From NCBI RefSeq assembly GCF_002091675.1, contig NZ_BDAE01000007.1, positions 62,001 to 126,000 of the forward strand: a stretch of 64,000 nucleotides of DNA, given 5' to 3'. The notes below the pieces were generated by a model. The model did no database searches and was not told the origin of the DNA. It saw only the letters and a list, made by a program, of their open reading frames with translations. Both the position numbers and the translations under genes were made by a program. The DNA is from Pseudomonas luteola NBRC 103146 (GTDB lineage Bacteria > Pseudomonadota > Gammaproteobacteria > Pseudomonadales > Pseudomonadaceae). Shown in pieces: positions 1 through 9,887 of the stretch. Every line of letters starts with the position of its first letter. The stretch's first letter is position 1.

Positions 1-768
1 CAGTACACAGGGACCGATGCCAAAGGCAGTACGGTTCACACCATAAACCGTGTTGAAGAACCGGTGCGCTTGTCGCGTAATGTCCTGCGTATCGTCAGCT
101 TTATTCTGGTCGTTGTTATCATTGGGCTTGGCCTGTTCTGGTGGCAGGAGCGCTCCGGGCTTGGTATGGGCGGCAATGGCCTTAGCCTTGAGCATGTCGA
201 AGTAGAAAGCGCAGACGGCACTACTGAAATTCATACGCTTGATGAGCCTGAAGATCAGGCGGTGGCGGAAGCTCAAAAGGCTGAGGTGCCCGCTGCATCA
301 GAGCCAGGTGTGCCCGCTACACCGACTGCTCCTGCTGCCAATGCTGTTGCGCAAACGCCTGTGCCTGCCCCGAATACCGCTTCCGGTACGGCAGCCAATG
401 GCGCTGCGAATGCTGCTCCTGCTACGGCCGCTACACCGACTACTCCGGTTGTATCGACCGATGCTGCGCTTGCGCCTACCACGCCGCCAGCCGGCGAAAC
501 TGCGCCAGCGGCAGAGCAGGGAGGCTTGAGCATTCAGTTGGTAGCGGACTGCTGGATGCAGATCACAGATGCGTCGGGGAAAGTTATTTACAGTGGCCTC
601 AAACGAAAGGGTGATACCCTGCAGTTTGAAACGGTAAAAGCTCCTGTGGAGATTCGTTTAGGCTACGCACGGGGTGCGCAAATTACCTATAACGGCCAGC
701 CGGTAGACATCAAGCCCTATGTACGTGGGGAAACTGCTCGCTTCAAAGTAGGGCAGGCGTCTCAGTAA
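1..768 (+). CDS. rodZ: RodZ, cytoskeletal cell-shape protein (5' part missing)
   Basis: This is the 3' part of a bitopic inner-membrane protein that links the actin homologue MreB to the cell-wall elongation machinery. The reading frame is open from the first base, so the cytoplasmic helix-turn-helix domain lies outside the window. The visible 255 residues show one membrane helix (about 27-48), a periplasmic linker very rich in Ala, Pro and Thr (about 80-175), and a compact C-terminal domain of the RodZ/DUF4115 type (about 178-250). It lies directly upstream of ispG, the usual pseudomonad order. The identification rests on architecture and context. Confidence 0.9.
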   Translation, partial: QYTGTDAKGSTVHTINRVEEPVRLSRNVLRIVSFILVVVIIGLGLFWWQERSGLGMGGNGLSLEHVEVESADGTTEIHTLDEPEDQAVAEAQKAEVPAASEPGVPATPTAPAANAVAQTPVPAPNTASGTAANGAANAAPATAATPTTPVVSTDAALAPTTPPAGETAPAAEQGGLSIQLVADCWMQITDASGKVIYSGLKRKGDTLQFETVKAPVEIRLGYARGAQITYNGQPVDIKPYVRGETARFKVGQASQ

Positions 769-784
769 CCAGAATTGCAGTACG

Positions 785-820
785 ATCAAAGCGGCATCAT
801 TCTGCCGCTTTGATTTTATT
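785..820 (+). terminator. rho-independent terminator after rodZ
   Basis: A perfect 12-bp stem (785-796 with 803-814) closes a 6-nt loop and is followed by a T-rich run. It lies 17 bp after the rodZ stop, so ispG probably has its own promoter or depends on read-through. Confidence 0.85.
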
Positions 821-900
821 ATCGGATCATATTTTATAGTTCTCTGGTTTTAACCAGTCTCCGTAAGGATCTGGTATTTATCAGGAAGAAGAGTCCTGTC

Positions 901-2013
901 ATGCATAGCGAATCGCCGATCAAACGTCGCCCTTCTCGAAAGATCTGGGTAGGCTCCGTGCCGGTAGGAGGCGATGCTCCTATCGCGGTACAGAGCATGA
1001 CGAACACCGAAACCTGTGATGTTGCCGCAACAGTTGCGCAAATCCGTCGTCTGGAAGATGCAGGCGCTGATATCGTTCGGGTTTCAGTTCCCGACATGGA
1101 TGCTGCAGAAGCATTCGGTCAAATCAAGCAGCAGGTGAATGTTCCTCTGGTTGCAGACATTCATTTTGATTACAGAATTGCCCTTCGGGTAGCTGAACTC
1201 GGTGTGGATTGTCTGCGTATCAACCCTGGCAACATCGGGCGTGAAGACCGGGTCAGGGCGGTAGTCGATGCGGCGCGTGACAAGAACATTCCGATTCGTA
1301 TCGGCGTGAATGCGGGCTCTCTGGAAAAGGATCTGCAGAAAAAATATGGTGAGCCTACCCCTGAAGCGCTACTGGAATCAGCCATGCGTCATGTCGATTA
1401 CCTCGACAAACTGGATTTCCAGAACTTCAAGGTCAGTGTGAAGGCGAGTGACGTCTTCATGGCCGTATCGGCTTATCGCTTGCTGGCGAAGCAGATCGAG
1501 CAGCCGCTACACCTGGGCATCACCGAGGCAGGTGGTTTGCGTTCCGGCACCGTAAAATCTGCGGTTGGCCTGGGCATGCTGCTGGCCGAAGGCATTGGCG
1601 ATACCATTCGTATCTCCCTGGCGGCGGATCCGGTCGAAGAGATCAAGGTGGGTTTCGATATCCTGAAGTCGTTGCGCTTACGCTCGCGCGGCATCAACTT
1701 CATCGCCTGTCCAAGCTGCTCTCGCCAGAACTTTGATGTGGTCAAGACCATGAATGATCTGGAAGGGCGCCTGGAAGATCTTCTGGTTCCCTTAGATGTG
1801 GCCGTTATCGGCTGTGTGGTCAATGGGCCGGGAGAGGCCAAAGAGGCTCACGTAGGGTTGACTGGCGGCACGCCTAATAACCTAGTGTATATCGATGGCA
1901 AGCCTGCACAAAAGCTGACCAATGAGAATCTGGTGGATGAGCTGGAGCAGCTGATTCGCCGCAAAGCGGCTGAAAAAATGGAAGCGGATGCGGCTGTTAT
2001 TGCCCGTAGCTGA
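901..2013 (+). CDS. ispG: 4-hydroxy-3-methylbut-2-enyl diphosphate synthase (GcpE)
   Basis: IspG carries out the penultimate step of the MEP isoprenoid pathway, reducing cyclic MEcPP to HMBPP with a [4Fe-4S] cluster and flavodoxin as electron donor. The protein has 370 residues, the usual length for the short proteobacterial form. The N-terminal TIM-barrel half is followed by the cluster domain. Its ligands are visible as Cys270 and Cys273 (CPSC) and Cys305 ([10 protein letters not shown]). It precedes hisS. The window also carries dxr and uppS of the same pathway, near its other end. Confidence 0.97.
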   Translation: MHSESPIKRRPSRKIWVGSVPVGGDAPIAVQSMTNTETCDVAATVAQIRRLEDAGADIVRVSVPDMDAAEAFGQIKQQVNVPLVADIHFDYRIALRVAELGVDCLRINPGNIGREDRVRAVVDAARDKNIPIRIGVNAGSLEKDLQKKYGEPTPEALLESAMRHVDYLDKLDFQNFKVSVKASDVFMAVSAYRLLAKQIEQPLHLGITEAGGLRSGTVKSAVGLGMLLAEGIGDTIRISLAADPVEEIKVGFDILKSLRLRSRGINFIACPSCSRQNFDVVKTMNDLEGRLEDLLVPLDVAVIGCVVNGPGEAKEAHVGLTGGTPNNLVYIDGKPAQKLTNENLVDELEQLIRRKAAEKMEADAAVIARS

Positions 2014-2045
2014 ATGCCGTTAGAGAATTGAATTAAGGACTCCTC

Positions 2046-3359
2046 GTGAGCAAGTCTTTGCAAGCCATTCGTGGCATGAACGACATACTGCCAGAGCAGA
2101 CGCCAGCCTGGCGCTATCTGGAAACAACTTTCGCTACCTTGCTGGATGGGTACGGCTACAAGGAAATCCGACTGCCTATCCTCGAATTCACCGAGCTGTT
2201 CGCTCGGGGTATCGGCGAGGGCACCGATGTGGTCGACAAGGAAATGTATACTTTTCTCGACCGTAACGGTGAGTCGCTGACGCTTCGTCCGGAAGGCACA
2301 GCAGGGTGTGTCCGCGCCGTGCTGGAGCACGGCCTTACAGGCGGTGGCCAGGTTCAGAAACTCTGGTATACGGGACCCATGTTCCGCTACGAGAAGCCGC
2401 AAAAAGGACGCTATCGCCAGTTCCATCAGATTGGCGTAGAGGTCTTTAACTTGCCTGGGCCGGATATCGATGCTGAGCTGATCATCATGACGGCACGCCT
2501 GTGGAGGCAGCTGGGTATTGATGATGCCGTTACACTGCAGCTGAACAGCTTGGGTTCAAGCGAAGCGCGTGCAGCCTATCGGGATGCCTTGGTTGATTAC
2601 CTCAAGCAGCATTTCGATCAGCTGGATGAAGACAGTCAGCGTCGTTTGACGACTAATCCCCTGCGTATTCTGGACAGCAAGAATGCCCAGACACAGGCCT
2701 TGCTGACCGATGCTCCCACGTTGTCGGATTATCTAGACGAAGAGTCTCGTGCCCATTTTGAAGGCTTGAAGGCACGCCTTGAAGCAGCAGGCATCGAGTA
2801 CACGATCAATCCGAAGCTTGTGCGGGGTCTGGACTACTACGGTCGTACCGTATTCGAGTGGGTAACCGATAAGCTGGGCGCACAAGGTACGGTGTGCGCT
2901 GGTGGACGCTACGATGGTCTGATCACTCAGTTTGGTGGAAAGCCTACGCCAGGCGTTGGTTTTGCCATGGGTGTCGAGCGTCTGGTGCTGATGCTTGAGA
3001 CGCTGAACAAGATTCCCGCCGAGCTTAGCCGTCCGATGGACATCTACCTATGCACCTTTGGTGAAGCGGCAGAACTAGCCGGTCTGGCCTTGGCCGAGCA
3101 GCTGCGTACGGCCTTGCCGTCCTTGCGTCTGGCGGTTAATGCTGGCGGCGGAAGTTTCAAGAGTCAGTTCAAGAAGGCAGACAAGAGCGGTGCATGGTTT
3201 GCTCTGATTCTGGGTGAGGATGAGCTGGCGCAGCGCCAGGTTGGCCTCAAGCCCTTGCGTAATGATAGTGCCCAGGAGATGGTCGCCTGGGATCAGTTGT
3301 CCGCACGCCTGCACGATAGCTTGCAGCAGCAGACGTCCGCACACAGCGAAAGCGAATAG
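2046..3359 (+). CDS. hisS: histidyl-tRNA synthetase
   Basis: This class II aminoacyl-tRNA synthetase charges tRNA-His. It has 437 residues. The catalytic core covers about 1-325, with motif 2 around [18 protein letters not shown], the histidine-specific motif [15 protein letters not shown] starting near residue 258, and motif 3 [13 protein letters not shown]-terminal anticodon-binding domain follows. The start is GTG at 2046, behind an AAGGA-like ribosome binding site. The yfgM-like gene begins 9 bp after the stop, and its ribosome binding site overlaps the hisS stop codon, so the two are probably co-translated. Confidence 0.97.
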   Translation: MSKSLQAIRGMNDILPEQTPAWRYLETTFATLLDGYGYKEIRLPILEFTELFARGIGEGTDVVDKEMYTFLDRNGESLTLRPEGTAGCVRAVLEHGLTGGGQVQKLWYTGPMFRYEKPQKGRYRQFHQIGVEVFNLPGPDIDAELIIMTARLWRQLGIDDAVTLQLNSLGSSEARAAYRDALVDYLKQHFDQLDEDSQRRLTTNPLRILDSKNAQTQALLTDAPTLSDYLDEESRAHFEGLKARLEAAGIEYTINPKLVRGLDYYGRTVFEWVTDKLGAQGTVCAGGRYDGLITQFGGKPTPGVGFAMGVERLVLMLETLNKIPAELSRPMDIYLCTFGEAAELAGLALAEQLRTALPSLRLAVNAGGGSFKSQFKKADKSGAWFALILGEDELAQRQVGLKPLRNDSAQEMVAWDQLSARLHDSLQQQTSAHSESE

Positions 3360-3368
3360 GAGTGACCG

Positions 3369-4013
3369 GTGAGTTCGCAGAATGAAGATCCAAATGTCGC
3401 CCACCTTCAGGATTGGTGGCAGCGTAACGGCAAGCCGCTGCTCACCGGTGGCGTTGTGGCCCTGGTGGCCGTGCTGGGCTGGCAATGGTGGGAGCGTAAT
3501 CAGACCAATCAGTCTCAGGCTGCGTCCATCGTATATCAGGAGCTGGTTCAGGCAGCGCTGGATCCCAGCGGCAAACCGGATACCGCTCTGGTAACGGACC
3601 TGTCCAACCAGCTCAAGCAGGAGTATTCAGGTACTACCTATTCCCAATACGGTAGTCTTTTCGTGGCCAAGGTTGCTGTTGAGAGTGGCAAGCTGGATGA
3701 CGCAGCCAACGAGCTGAAGGCGATTGTCGATAAGCCGGCGGATGATACTGTGGGCGAACTGGCACGCCAGCGTCTGGCGCGTGTGCTGGCTGCGCAGGGC
3801 AAGGCTGAAGATGGCCTGAAACTACTGGAAGGCAAGGTTGCAGAGCCTTATGTCGCCAACCGCGAAGAGTTACGTGGTGATCTGTTGGTCAGTCTGGGGC
3901 GTGTCGACGATGCCCGTGCCGCTTATGAAAAAGCCAAGTCCGAATTGCCTGCCGATGCCGCCGAAGGCACGCTGCAGATGAAGCTGGATGACCTGGCAAA
4001 AGGAGATGCCTGA
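3369..4013 (+). CDS. yfgM: YfgM-family tetratricopeptide membrane protein
   Basis: The 214-residue protein has a short cytoplasmic N-terminus, one membrane helix (about 23-42, GGVVALVAVLGWQWW) and a periplasmic TPR_21-type helical-repeat region. YfgM of E. coli binds the SecYEG translocon together with PpiD and helps periplasmic chaperoning. The same role is inferred here from architecture and from the hisS-yfgM-bamB order. The start is GTG at 3369, with AGGAG in the end of hisS. The TGA stop overlaps the bamB ATG by one base, so bamB translation is probably coupled. Confidence 0.88.
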   Translation: MSSQNEDPNVAHLQDWWQRNGKPLLTGGVVALVAVLGWQWWERNQTNQSQAASIVYQELVQAALDPSGKPDTALVTDLSNQLKQEYSGTTYSQYGSLFVAKVAVESGKLDDAANELKAIVDKPADDTVGELARQRLARVLAAQGKAEDGLKLLEGKVAEPYVANREELRGDLLVSLGRVDDARAAYEKAKSELPADAAEGTLQMKLDDLAKGDA

Positions 4014-5155
4014 TGCTGCGTTGGAAACATGTTGCGCTACTGGCTTTGGCCCTGACTGCTGTCGGGTGCAGCAGTAACAGCAAAAAAGAGCTGCCGCCTG
4101 CTGAATTGCAGGACTTCAAGGCCGATGTTCAGTTGCAGGAGCAATGGAGCCGCTCGGTAGGGGAAGGGCAGGGTGATACCTACAACCTGTTGACGCCTGC
4201 CATTGACGGTCAGTCCCTGTACGTGACTGATAACGAAGGCCTGGTCATGGCGTTGAACCGTGAAAACGGTGACATCATTTGGAAGAAAAAGCTGGACCTG
4301 CCTGTTTCAGGTGGCGTCGGCGCTGCCTACGGGCTGGTTCTGGTTGGTACGTTGAGAGGGGATGTCGTTGCCCTGGACGCAACCTCGGGCGATGAAAAAT
4401 GGCGTGCTAGGGTTTCCAGTGAAGTACTGGCTCCGCCGGTCAGCAACGGTGACATCGTGGCTGTCCAGACTCAGGACGACAAGCTTTATGCCCTTGATGC
4501 CGAGACGGGTGATCGTCGCTGGCTGTATGAGGAGAGCATGCCTGTTTTGACCCTGCGTGGCACAGGTGCTCCGGTCGTAACCAATCGCTATGTTGTCGCT
4601 GGCCTGGCCAGCGGCAAGGTGATTGCGCTGGATGAACAGCGTGGCTTGCCGATCTGGGAGCAGCAGGTTGCCATCCCGCAGGGGCGCTCTGAGCTGGATC
4701 GTATGGTTGATATCAACGGCGGACTGCTGCTTTCAGGTACTACGCTGTATGTGGCCACGTACCACGGCCGGGTTGCCGGACTGGATCTGGAGAGCGGTCG
4801 TGTGCTCTGGCAACGTGATGCATCCAGCTATACCGGTGTCGCTGAAGGTTTCGGTAACGTATATGTAAGCCTGGGAAATGGCACCGTTGAAGCAGTAGAT
4901 CAAAATTCGGCTTCAGCGCTGTGGAGCAATGATTCCCTGGCGCGTCGTATGCTGTCCGCCCCGGCTGTGTTGTCGAACTACGTCGCAGTAGGTGATTATG
5001 AAGGCTATATTCACCTGCTAAGCCAGACGGATGGTCATATGGCCGGTCGTCAGAAGCTGGGTAACGGCGGCGTTCGGGTTCGCCCGTTAGTGGATGGCGA
5101 CTGGATGTATGTGTACGGCAACGGCGGTAAGCTGGCTGCCTACACCATTCGCTAA
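4013..5155 (+). CDS. bamB: outer-membrane assembly lipoprotein BamB
   Basis: BamB is a lipoprotein of the BAM complex that inserts beta-barrel proteins into the outer membrane. The 380 residues begin with a lipoprotein signal ending in the lipobox TAVGC, with Cys19 as the acylated residue. The rest is an eight-bladed PQQ-like beta-propeller with repeated units of the type LYALDAETGDRRW and VIALDEQRGLPIW. The start overlaps the preceding stop (TGATG), with AGGAGA just upstream. bamA, coding the BAM barrel subunit, lies at the far end of the window. Confidence 0.96.
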   Translation: MLRWKHVALLALALTAVGCSSNSKKELPPAELQDFKADVQLQEQWSRSVGEGQGDTYNLLTPAIDGQSLYVTDNEGLVMALNRENGDIIWKKKLDLPVSGGVGAAYGLVLVGTLRGDVVALDATSGDEKWRARVSSEVLAPPVSNGDIVAVQTQDDKLYALDAETGDRRWLYEESMPVLTLRGTGAPVVTNRYVVAGLASGKVIALDEQRGLPIWEQQVAIPQGRSELDRMVDINGGLLLSGTTLYVATYHGRVAGLDLESGRVLWQRDASSYTGVAEGFGNVYVSLGNGTVEAVDQNSASALWSNDSLARRMLSAPAVLSNYVAVGDYEGYIHLLSQTDGHMAGRQKLGNGGVRVRPLVDGDWMYVYGNGGKLAAYTIR

Positions 5156-5173
5156 GCTGTCCTGTATGTGTAT

Positions 5174-5210
5174 GGCCGCTATCGCCCTCACGGTAGCGGC
5201 CTTTGTGTTT
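5174..5210 (+). terminator. terminator-like hairpin between bamB and der
   Basis: An 11-bp stem (5174-5184 with 5191-5201, one G-U pair) closes a 6-nt loop and is followed by TTTGTGTTTTC. It lies 18 bp after the bamB stop and 24 bp before the der ribosome binding site. It may end or attenuate the bamB transcript. Confidence 0.7.
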
Positions 5211-5233
5211 TCTGTATTCCTGTGGAGAGCCGT

Positions 5234-6724
5234 ATGGTTCCCGTTATTGCTCTGGTAGGACGCCCTAATGTAGGCAAGTCCACCTTGTTTAATCGACTTA
5301 CCAAAACCCGTGATGCCATCGTGGCCGATATCGCGGGCCTGACCCGCGACCGCAAGTATGGCGAGGCGCGTTGGCAGGGTCGGACGTATATCGTTGTCGA
5401 CACCGGAGGTATCTCTGGCGACGAAGAAGGCATCGATATGAAAATGGCCGAGCAGTCGCTTCAGGCCATTGAAGAAGCCGACGCCGTTCTGTTCATGGTG
5501 GATTCCCGTGCCGGGATGACGGCAGGCGATCAGATGATCGCCGAGCATCTGCGTACGCGTAATAAGCGCTGCTTTTTGATTGCTAATAAGGTCGACGCAG
5601 TTGATCCAGACATTGCCCGGGCTGAATTCAGCCCAATGGGCCTGGGTGATGCGCTGACCATTGCGGCTGCGCATGGCCGCGGTATCAACGGCATGCTTGA
5701 GCAGGTGCTGGGCTCCTTCCCTAAGGACGAGGAAGAAGAGTTCATTGTTGATGCGGAGGACGAAGAGGGCGATCAGGCTTCGGATGAGAGTGTCATCGAG
5801 AAGCGTATTCCAGGACCAGATGAAAAGGCCGGGATCAAGATCGCCATCATTGGCCGTCCTAACGTGGGCAAGTCCACGCTGGTCAACCGCATGCTTGGCG
5901 AAGAGCGGGTCATCGTATATGACCAGGCCGGCACGACTCGCGACAGTATCTACATTCCCTTCGAGCGCAACGAAGAGAAGTACACGCTGATCGACACCGC
6001 AGGCGTGCGCCGCCGCGGCAAGATCTTCGAAGCGGTAGAAAAGTTTTCTGTTGTGAAGACGCTTCAGGCCATTCAGGACGCCAACGTCGTTATCTTTGTG
6101 ATGGACGCCCGTGAAGGGGTAGTCGAGCATGATCTGAACCTGTTGGGCTTTGTCCTGGAAACCGGTCGCGCCCTGGTGATTGCGCTCAACAAGTGGGACG
6201 GCATGGAGTCCAGTGAGCGCGATTACGTGAAGACCGAACTCGAACGCCGCCTGATGTTTGCCAATTTCGCAGATATTCATTTCATTTCCGCATTGCATGG
6301 CACCGGTGTGGGTCATCTGTACAAGTCGGTGCAACAGGCATTCGCTTCGGCCGTTACCCGCTGGCCTACCAGTCGTCTGACCAAGATTCTTGAGGATGCG
6401 GTACAGGAGCACCAGCCGCCGCTGGTGAATGGCCGTCGAATCAAATTGCGTTATGCGCACATGGGCGGAGCCAACCCCCCGCTGTTGGTTATCCATGGCA
6501 ACCAGGTGGATGCAGTCCCGCGTGCCTATGTCCGCTACCTGGAAAACACCTATCGCCGAGTATTGAAGCTGATAGGTACGCCTATTCGCATTGAATTCAA
6601 GTCGGGTGAAAACCCGTTTGCGGATAAGAAGAACACACTGACCGAGCGGCAGGTGAACAAAAAGCGCCGCTTGATGAGCCATCACAAGAAAGCGGAGAAG
6701 AAGCGCAAGGATAAGCGTCGCTAG
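5234..6724 (+). CDS. der: ribosome-assembly GTPase Der (EngA)
   Basis: Der is an essential GTPase with two G domains that acts in late maturation of the 50S ribosomal subunit. The 496 residues contain two complete sets of GTPase motifs, each with a [10 protein letters not shown]-loop (near residue 9 and near 212). An acidic linker separates them, and a KH-like domain and a basic Lys/Arg-rich tail ([12 protein letters not shown]) follow. The frame is open upstream of 5234. The ATG at 5234 is chosen because GGAGAG precedes it and the P-loop then sits at the usual distance from the N-terminus. Confidence 0.97.
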   Translation: MVPVIALVGRPNVGKSTLFNRLTKTRDAIVADIAGLTRDRKYGEARWQGRTYIVVDTGGISGDEEGIDMKMAEQSLQAIEEADAVLFMVDSRAGMTAGDQMIAEHLRTRNKRCFLIANKVDAVDPDIARAEFSPMGLGDALTIAAAHGRGINGMLEQVLGSFPKDEEEEFIVDAEDEEGDQASDESVIEKRIPGPDEKAGIKIAIIGRPNVGKSTLVNRMLGEERVIVYDQAGTTRDSIYIPFERNEEKYTLIDTAGVRRRGKIFEAVEKFSVVKTLQAIQDANVVIFVMDAREGVVEHDLNLLGFVLETGRALVIALNKWDGMESSERDYVKTELERRLMFANFADIHFISALHGTGVGHLYKSVQQAFASAVTRWPTSRLTKILEDAVQEHQPPLVNGRRIKLRYAHMGGANPPLLVIHGNQVDAVPRAYVRYLENTYRRVLKLIGTPIRIEFKSGENPFADKKNTLTERQVNKKRRLMSHHKKAEKKRKDKRR

Positions 6725-6886
6725 TCGCTTCTCTGTTGTAACAGGCCAGCGCTGCCTGGCCCGTTCGAATACCAGGCCGCTCGGGCATGTTCCGTGTGGC
6801 CAGTCTTAAGTCATGATAGCGGTGCATAGTGCTTCGCTGAGCCGTCGACGGCATCGAAGCCGACCGCCTTGTTGTCGGAGCGTTCG

Positions 6887-8035
6887 ATGATCCAGAGCAA
6901 GTTGCCTTCCCTCGGTGTGACTATCTTTACCCGCATGTCCCAACTGGCCATGGAAACGGGCGCAATCAACCTGTCTCAGGGTTTCCCGGATTTCGACGGC
7001 CCGGATGCCTTGCGCGAGGCGGTAAGTCGGCACGTCATCGCCGGTCATAACCAGTATGCGCCCATGACAGGGTTGCCCGCCTTGCGTGAGCAAGTGGCCC
7101 GCAAAGTGGCTACGCTCTATGGGCGCACGGTTGATGCCGAACAGGAAGTCACCATTACACCCGGTGCGACGCAGGCCATCTTCTGCGCCATTCAGTCTGT
7201 AGTTCGCAGCGGTGATGAAGTGATTGTATTCGATCCTTGCTATGACTCTTATGCACCCTCGGTTGAACTGGCCGGTGGGCGCTGCATCCACCTACCCTTG
7301 GCACTGTCGGATTTTGGGATCGACTGGGATCGTTTGCAGGCAGCCCTGACGTCGCGCACACGGGCTATCGTGCTGAACACGCCCCATAACCCGAGCGGCT
7401 CGCTGGTTGGTCGCGATGCGCTGGACCGTCTCGCCGCATTGATTCGCGATCGGGATGTCTACCTGATCAGTGATGAGGTATATGAGCACTTGGTTTTCGA
7501 CGGAGCAGAGCATGCCAGTGTACTCACCCATGATGAACTCTACGCCCGTGCGTTTGTTATCAGCTCCTTTGGCAAAACATATCATGTGACAGGTTGGAAG
7601 ACCGGGTATGTGATCGCCCCGCGCGAGCTTTCAAGCGAACTGCGCAAGATTCACCAGTATGTAAGCTTTTGCGGGGTGACGCCTCTGCAATGGGCATTGG
7701 CAGATTTCATGGAAGCGCATCCCGAGCATGTAACCGAACTCCCAGCGTTTTATCAGGCCAAACGAGATCTGTTCTGTGATTTGTTGGGTTCGTCTAAATT
7801 GGCATTTACACGTGCAGCAGGGACCTATTTCCAGCTGGCGGACTATTCCGCTATTCGGGATGACGTAAGCGATGTCGAAATGGCCGAGTGGTTGACGCGT
7901 GAGCACGGTGTGGCTGCCATTCCGATCTCCGTGTTTTATCAGGAAGCTCCAAAGGACTTGCGTCTGGTACGTTTCTGCTTCGCTAAACGAGAGGAGACGC
8001 TGCGGCTAGCAGCGGAAAAACTGTGCGCGATCTAA
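6887..8035 (+). CDS. ybdL: PLP-dependent methionine/glutamine aminotransferase (YbdL type)
   Basis: This fold-type I aminotransferase has 382 residues. It resembles YbdL and eukaryotic glutamine transaminase K, which regenerate methionine from its 2-oxo acid with glutamine or aromatic donors. Visible signatures are NLSQGFPDF near the N-terminus, the substrate-binding NTPHNPSG, the SDEVYEHL cofactor Asp, and the PLP lysine in SSFGKTYHVTGWKTGY. The ATG at 6887 follows CGGAGCG. The next gene, a predicted omega-amidase, overlaps its 3' end by 13 bp. This supports glutamine as the amino donor, because the amidase would consume the 2-oxoglutaramate formed. The exact substrate is inferred. Confidence 0.85.
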   Translation: MIQSKLPSLGVTIFTRMSQLAMETGAINLSQGFPDFDGPDALREAVSRHVIAGHNQYAPMTGLPALREQVARKVATLYGRTVDAEQEVTITPGATQAIFCAIQSVVRSGDEVIVFDPCYDSYAPSVELAGGRCIHLPLALSDFGIDWDRLQAALTSRTRAIVLNTPHNPSGSLVGRDALDRLAALIRDRDVYLISDEVYEHLVFDGAEHASVLTHDELYARAFVISSFGKTYHVTGWKTGYVIAPRELSSELRKIHQYVSFCGVTPLQWALADFMEAHPEHVTELPAFYQAKRDLFCDLLGSSKLAFTRAAGTYFQLADYSAIRDDVSDVEMAEWLTREHGVAAIPISVFYQEAPKDLRLVRFCFAKREETLRLAAEKLCAI

Positions 8036-8814
8036 GCCTGAGACCTGATTTGAAACTGGCACTCATCCAGACTGAACTGTTCTGGCATGATGCTTCGGCC
8101 AACCGCGACCGGTTTACTGCCTTGCTGCAACAGGCGAAAGGCGCGGATCTGGTCGTACTGCCTGAGATGTTCACTACCGGCTTTTCGATGGAATCAGCCC
8201 TGCTGGCTGAGGATGAAGGCGGACGTACCCATGCGTGGATACGCGAGCAGGCGGCATCGCTCAATGCTGTGATAACGGGCAGCCTGATCGTTCGTGATGC
8301 CCAGGGGCAGTACCGTAATCGACTCCTGTGGGCGCGGCCTGACGGCACGATGTCCCATTATGACAAACGTCACCTGTTTCGCATGGCCGGAGAGCACGAA
8401 CATTACACTGCAGGTGAAGCGCAAGCGGTGTTCGAGCTCAACGGCTGGCGCATTCGTCCCTTGATCTGTTACGACTTGCGGTTTCCGGTGTGGAGCCGTG
8501 ATCCAGTAAAGACTGATCTGTTGCTCTATACCGCCAACTGGCCAGCCGCACGGCGTAACCACTGGAATCGGCTGCTTCCCGCTCGGGCCATTGAAAACCT
8601 CTGTTATGTCGCGGCCGTGAATCGCATTGGCGAAGACGGAAAAGGAATCGCCTATAGCGGCGACAGCCAGGTATTGGACTACCAGGGCGAGCCGCTCCTG
8701 GACGCCAAGGACAGCGCAGGAGTGTTTACGGTGTCGCTGTCTGCCGACACGCTGTCGCGCTACCGCGATGCGTTCCCCGCGTATCGGGATGTGGACGACT
8801 TCGAACTGCTTTGA
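8023..8814 (+). CDS. yafV: omega-amidase (Nit2/YafV type, carbon-nitrogen hydrolase)
   Basis: This nitrilase-superfamily enzyme of 263 residues has the Glu-Lys-Cys triad at Glu48 (LPEMFTTGF), Lys115 (HYDKRHLF) and Cys149 (LICYDLRFP). Members of this branch hydrolyse 2-oxoglutaramate and 2-oxosuccinamate to oxo acid and ammonia. The GTG start at 8023 lies inside the aminotransferase gene. A TTG at 8050 is possible but would cut the conserved N-terminal strand short. Overlap and partner fit a transamination/deamidation pair that makes methionine salvage irreversible. Confidence 0.88.
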   Translation: MRDLSLRPDLKLALIQTELFWHDASANRDRFTALLQQAKGADLVVLPEMFTTGFSMESALLAEDEGGRTHAWIREQAASLNAVITGSLIVRDAQGQYRNRLLWARPDGTMSHYDKRHLFRMAGEHEHYTAGEAQAVFELNGWRIRPLICYDLRFPVWSRDPVKTDLLLYTANWPAARRNHWNRLLPARAIENLCYVAAVNRIGEDGKGIAYSGDSQVLDYQGEPLLDAKDSAGVFTVSLSADTLSRYRDAFPAYRDVDDFELL

Positions 8815-8833
8815 TTGCTCACTACTCCTCCCT

Positions 8834-8874
8834 AACGCCCCGTCTGCCATGCTGGCGATGGGGCGTTGTTGTTT
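8834..8874 (+). terminator. rho-independent terminator after the omega-amidase gene
   Basis: The outer stem AACGCCCC/GGGGCGTT (8834-8841 with 8860-8867) encloses a further short TGCC/GGCG-type pairing and is followed by TGTTGTTT. It lies 20 bp after the stop codon. Confidence 0.75.
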
Positions 8875-8943
8875 CCGGCGCTTGCCCTTTGCCTTGGGAC
8901 GATTGCAGACTGGCCCTTCGACAGGCTATTCAGGACAACAACA

Positions 8944-9867
8944 ATGCAAACGCCTCGAATCGCAATTATTGGCGCCGGCCTCATGGGTGTCGGGATTGCC
9001 ACTCATTTTGCTCGCCACGGACATTCGGTTCTGCTGCGAGACGTTTCCGCCGAGCGTTTGAGCGATGTGCCCGCCATTGCCAGAAGTGTTCTGGAAGAGC
9101 TATCAGCGGCTGCGCTGTTTGAACCCAGTCAGACCAAAGCAGTGCTGAGCAGGATCACGACAACCGATGCGCTGGCCGATTTGGCTGATGCCACGCTACT
9201 GATCGAGGCTGTACCTGAGCGGCTGGCGCTCAAGCATGCGTTGTATGCGGAGCTTGAGTCAGTCGTTTCGCCAGAGGCCATCATTGCCAGTAACACAAGC
9301 GGCTTTCCTCCCGAGCAACTGGCTCAGGGAATGGCATATCCCGAACGGTTGCTCATTGCTCATTTCTGGAACCCGCCTCATCTGATTCCACTGGTCGAAC
9401 TGGTGCCGGGAGAAAAGACCAACCCAGCCTGTTTGGAGAGGGTGCGGGATGTATTGCAAGTCATGGACCTGGAAGTTGTTTTGCTCATGCGGGCGATTCC
9501 GGGCTTTATTGGCAACCGCCTGCAGTTTGCCGTGCTGCGTGAGGCCCTGCATATCGTACAAAGCGGTGTAGCGTCGCCTGAAGATGTGGACCGGGTCATG
9601 CGAGCTTCTCTAGGTAGGCGCTATGGCATGGTGGGACCACTGGAGGCGGCAGACATGGGTGGCCTCGATACCTTTCTGGATATCGCCAGCCACCTGATGC
9701 CGACCTTGGCCAAGGATGAGGAGGTGCTGGAGGTTTTGCGTGAACGCGTCGGGCAGGGAAGAACAGGCCTACGCAGCGGCAATGGGTTTTATGAGTGGAG
9801 CGAGGAGCGCAAGGTGCGGATAGCCGAGCGGCGTGCCTATCAGCTACAGCATGCCTTGCGGCCATGA
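8944..9867 (+). CDS. 3-hydroxyacyl-CoA dehydrogenase family protein
   Basis: This NAD-dependent dehydrogenase has 307 residues. The Rossmann domain (1-185) carries GAGLMGVGIA, and the helical C-terminal domain contains IPGFIGNRLQFAVLREA. The catalytic-region signature around IAHFWNPPHLIPLVEL has the His and the NPP expected for 3-hydroxyacyl-CoA, 3-hydroxybutyryl-CoA or carnitine dehydrogenases. Its stop codon overlaps an ATG of the following activator gene (ATGA at 9864-9867), although the activator probably starts 24 bp further on. This places the enzyme in the hydroxybutyrate locus, but its substrate cannot be read from the sequence. Start: ATG 8944, with no strong ribosome binding site. 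Confidence 0.8.
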   Translation: MQTPRIAIIGAGLMGVGIATHFARHGHSVLLRDVSAERLSDVPAIARSVLEELSAAALFEPSQTKAVLSRITTTDALADLADATLLIEAVPERLALKHALYAELESVVSPEAIIASNTSGFPPEQLAQGMAYPERLLIAHFWNPPHLIPLVELVPGEKTNPACLERVRDVLQVMDLEVVLLMRAIPGFIGNRLQFAVLREALHIVQSGVASPEDVDRVMRASLGRRYGMVGPLEAADMGGLDTFLDIASHLMPTLAKDEEVLEVLRERVGQGRTGLRSGNGFYEWSEERKVRIAERRAYQLQHALRP

Positions 9868-9887
9868 ATCGCTATACAGGTGTCGAT

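Noticed and set aside
5087-6685. Long open frame (532 codons) on the minus strand opposite der
   Set aside because: It lies fully antisense to the well-supported der gene, has no family pattern, and follows from codon bias of the true gene.
6744-6761. GGCCAG/CTGGCC inverted repeat after der
   Set aside because: The stem is only 6 bp and no T run follows; not convincing as a terminator.
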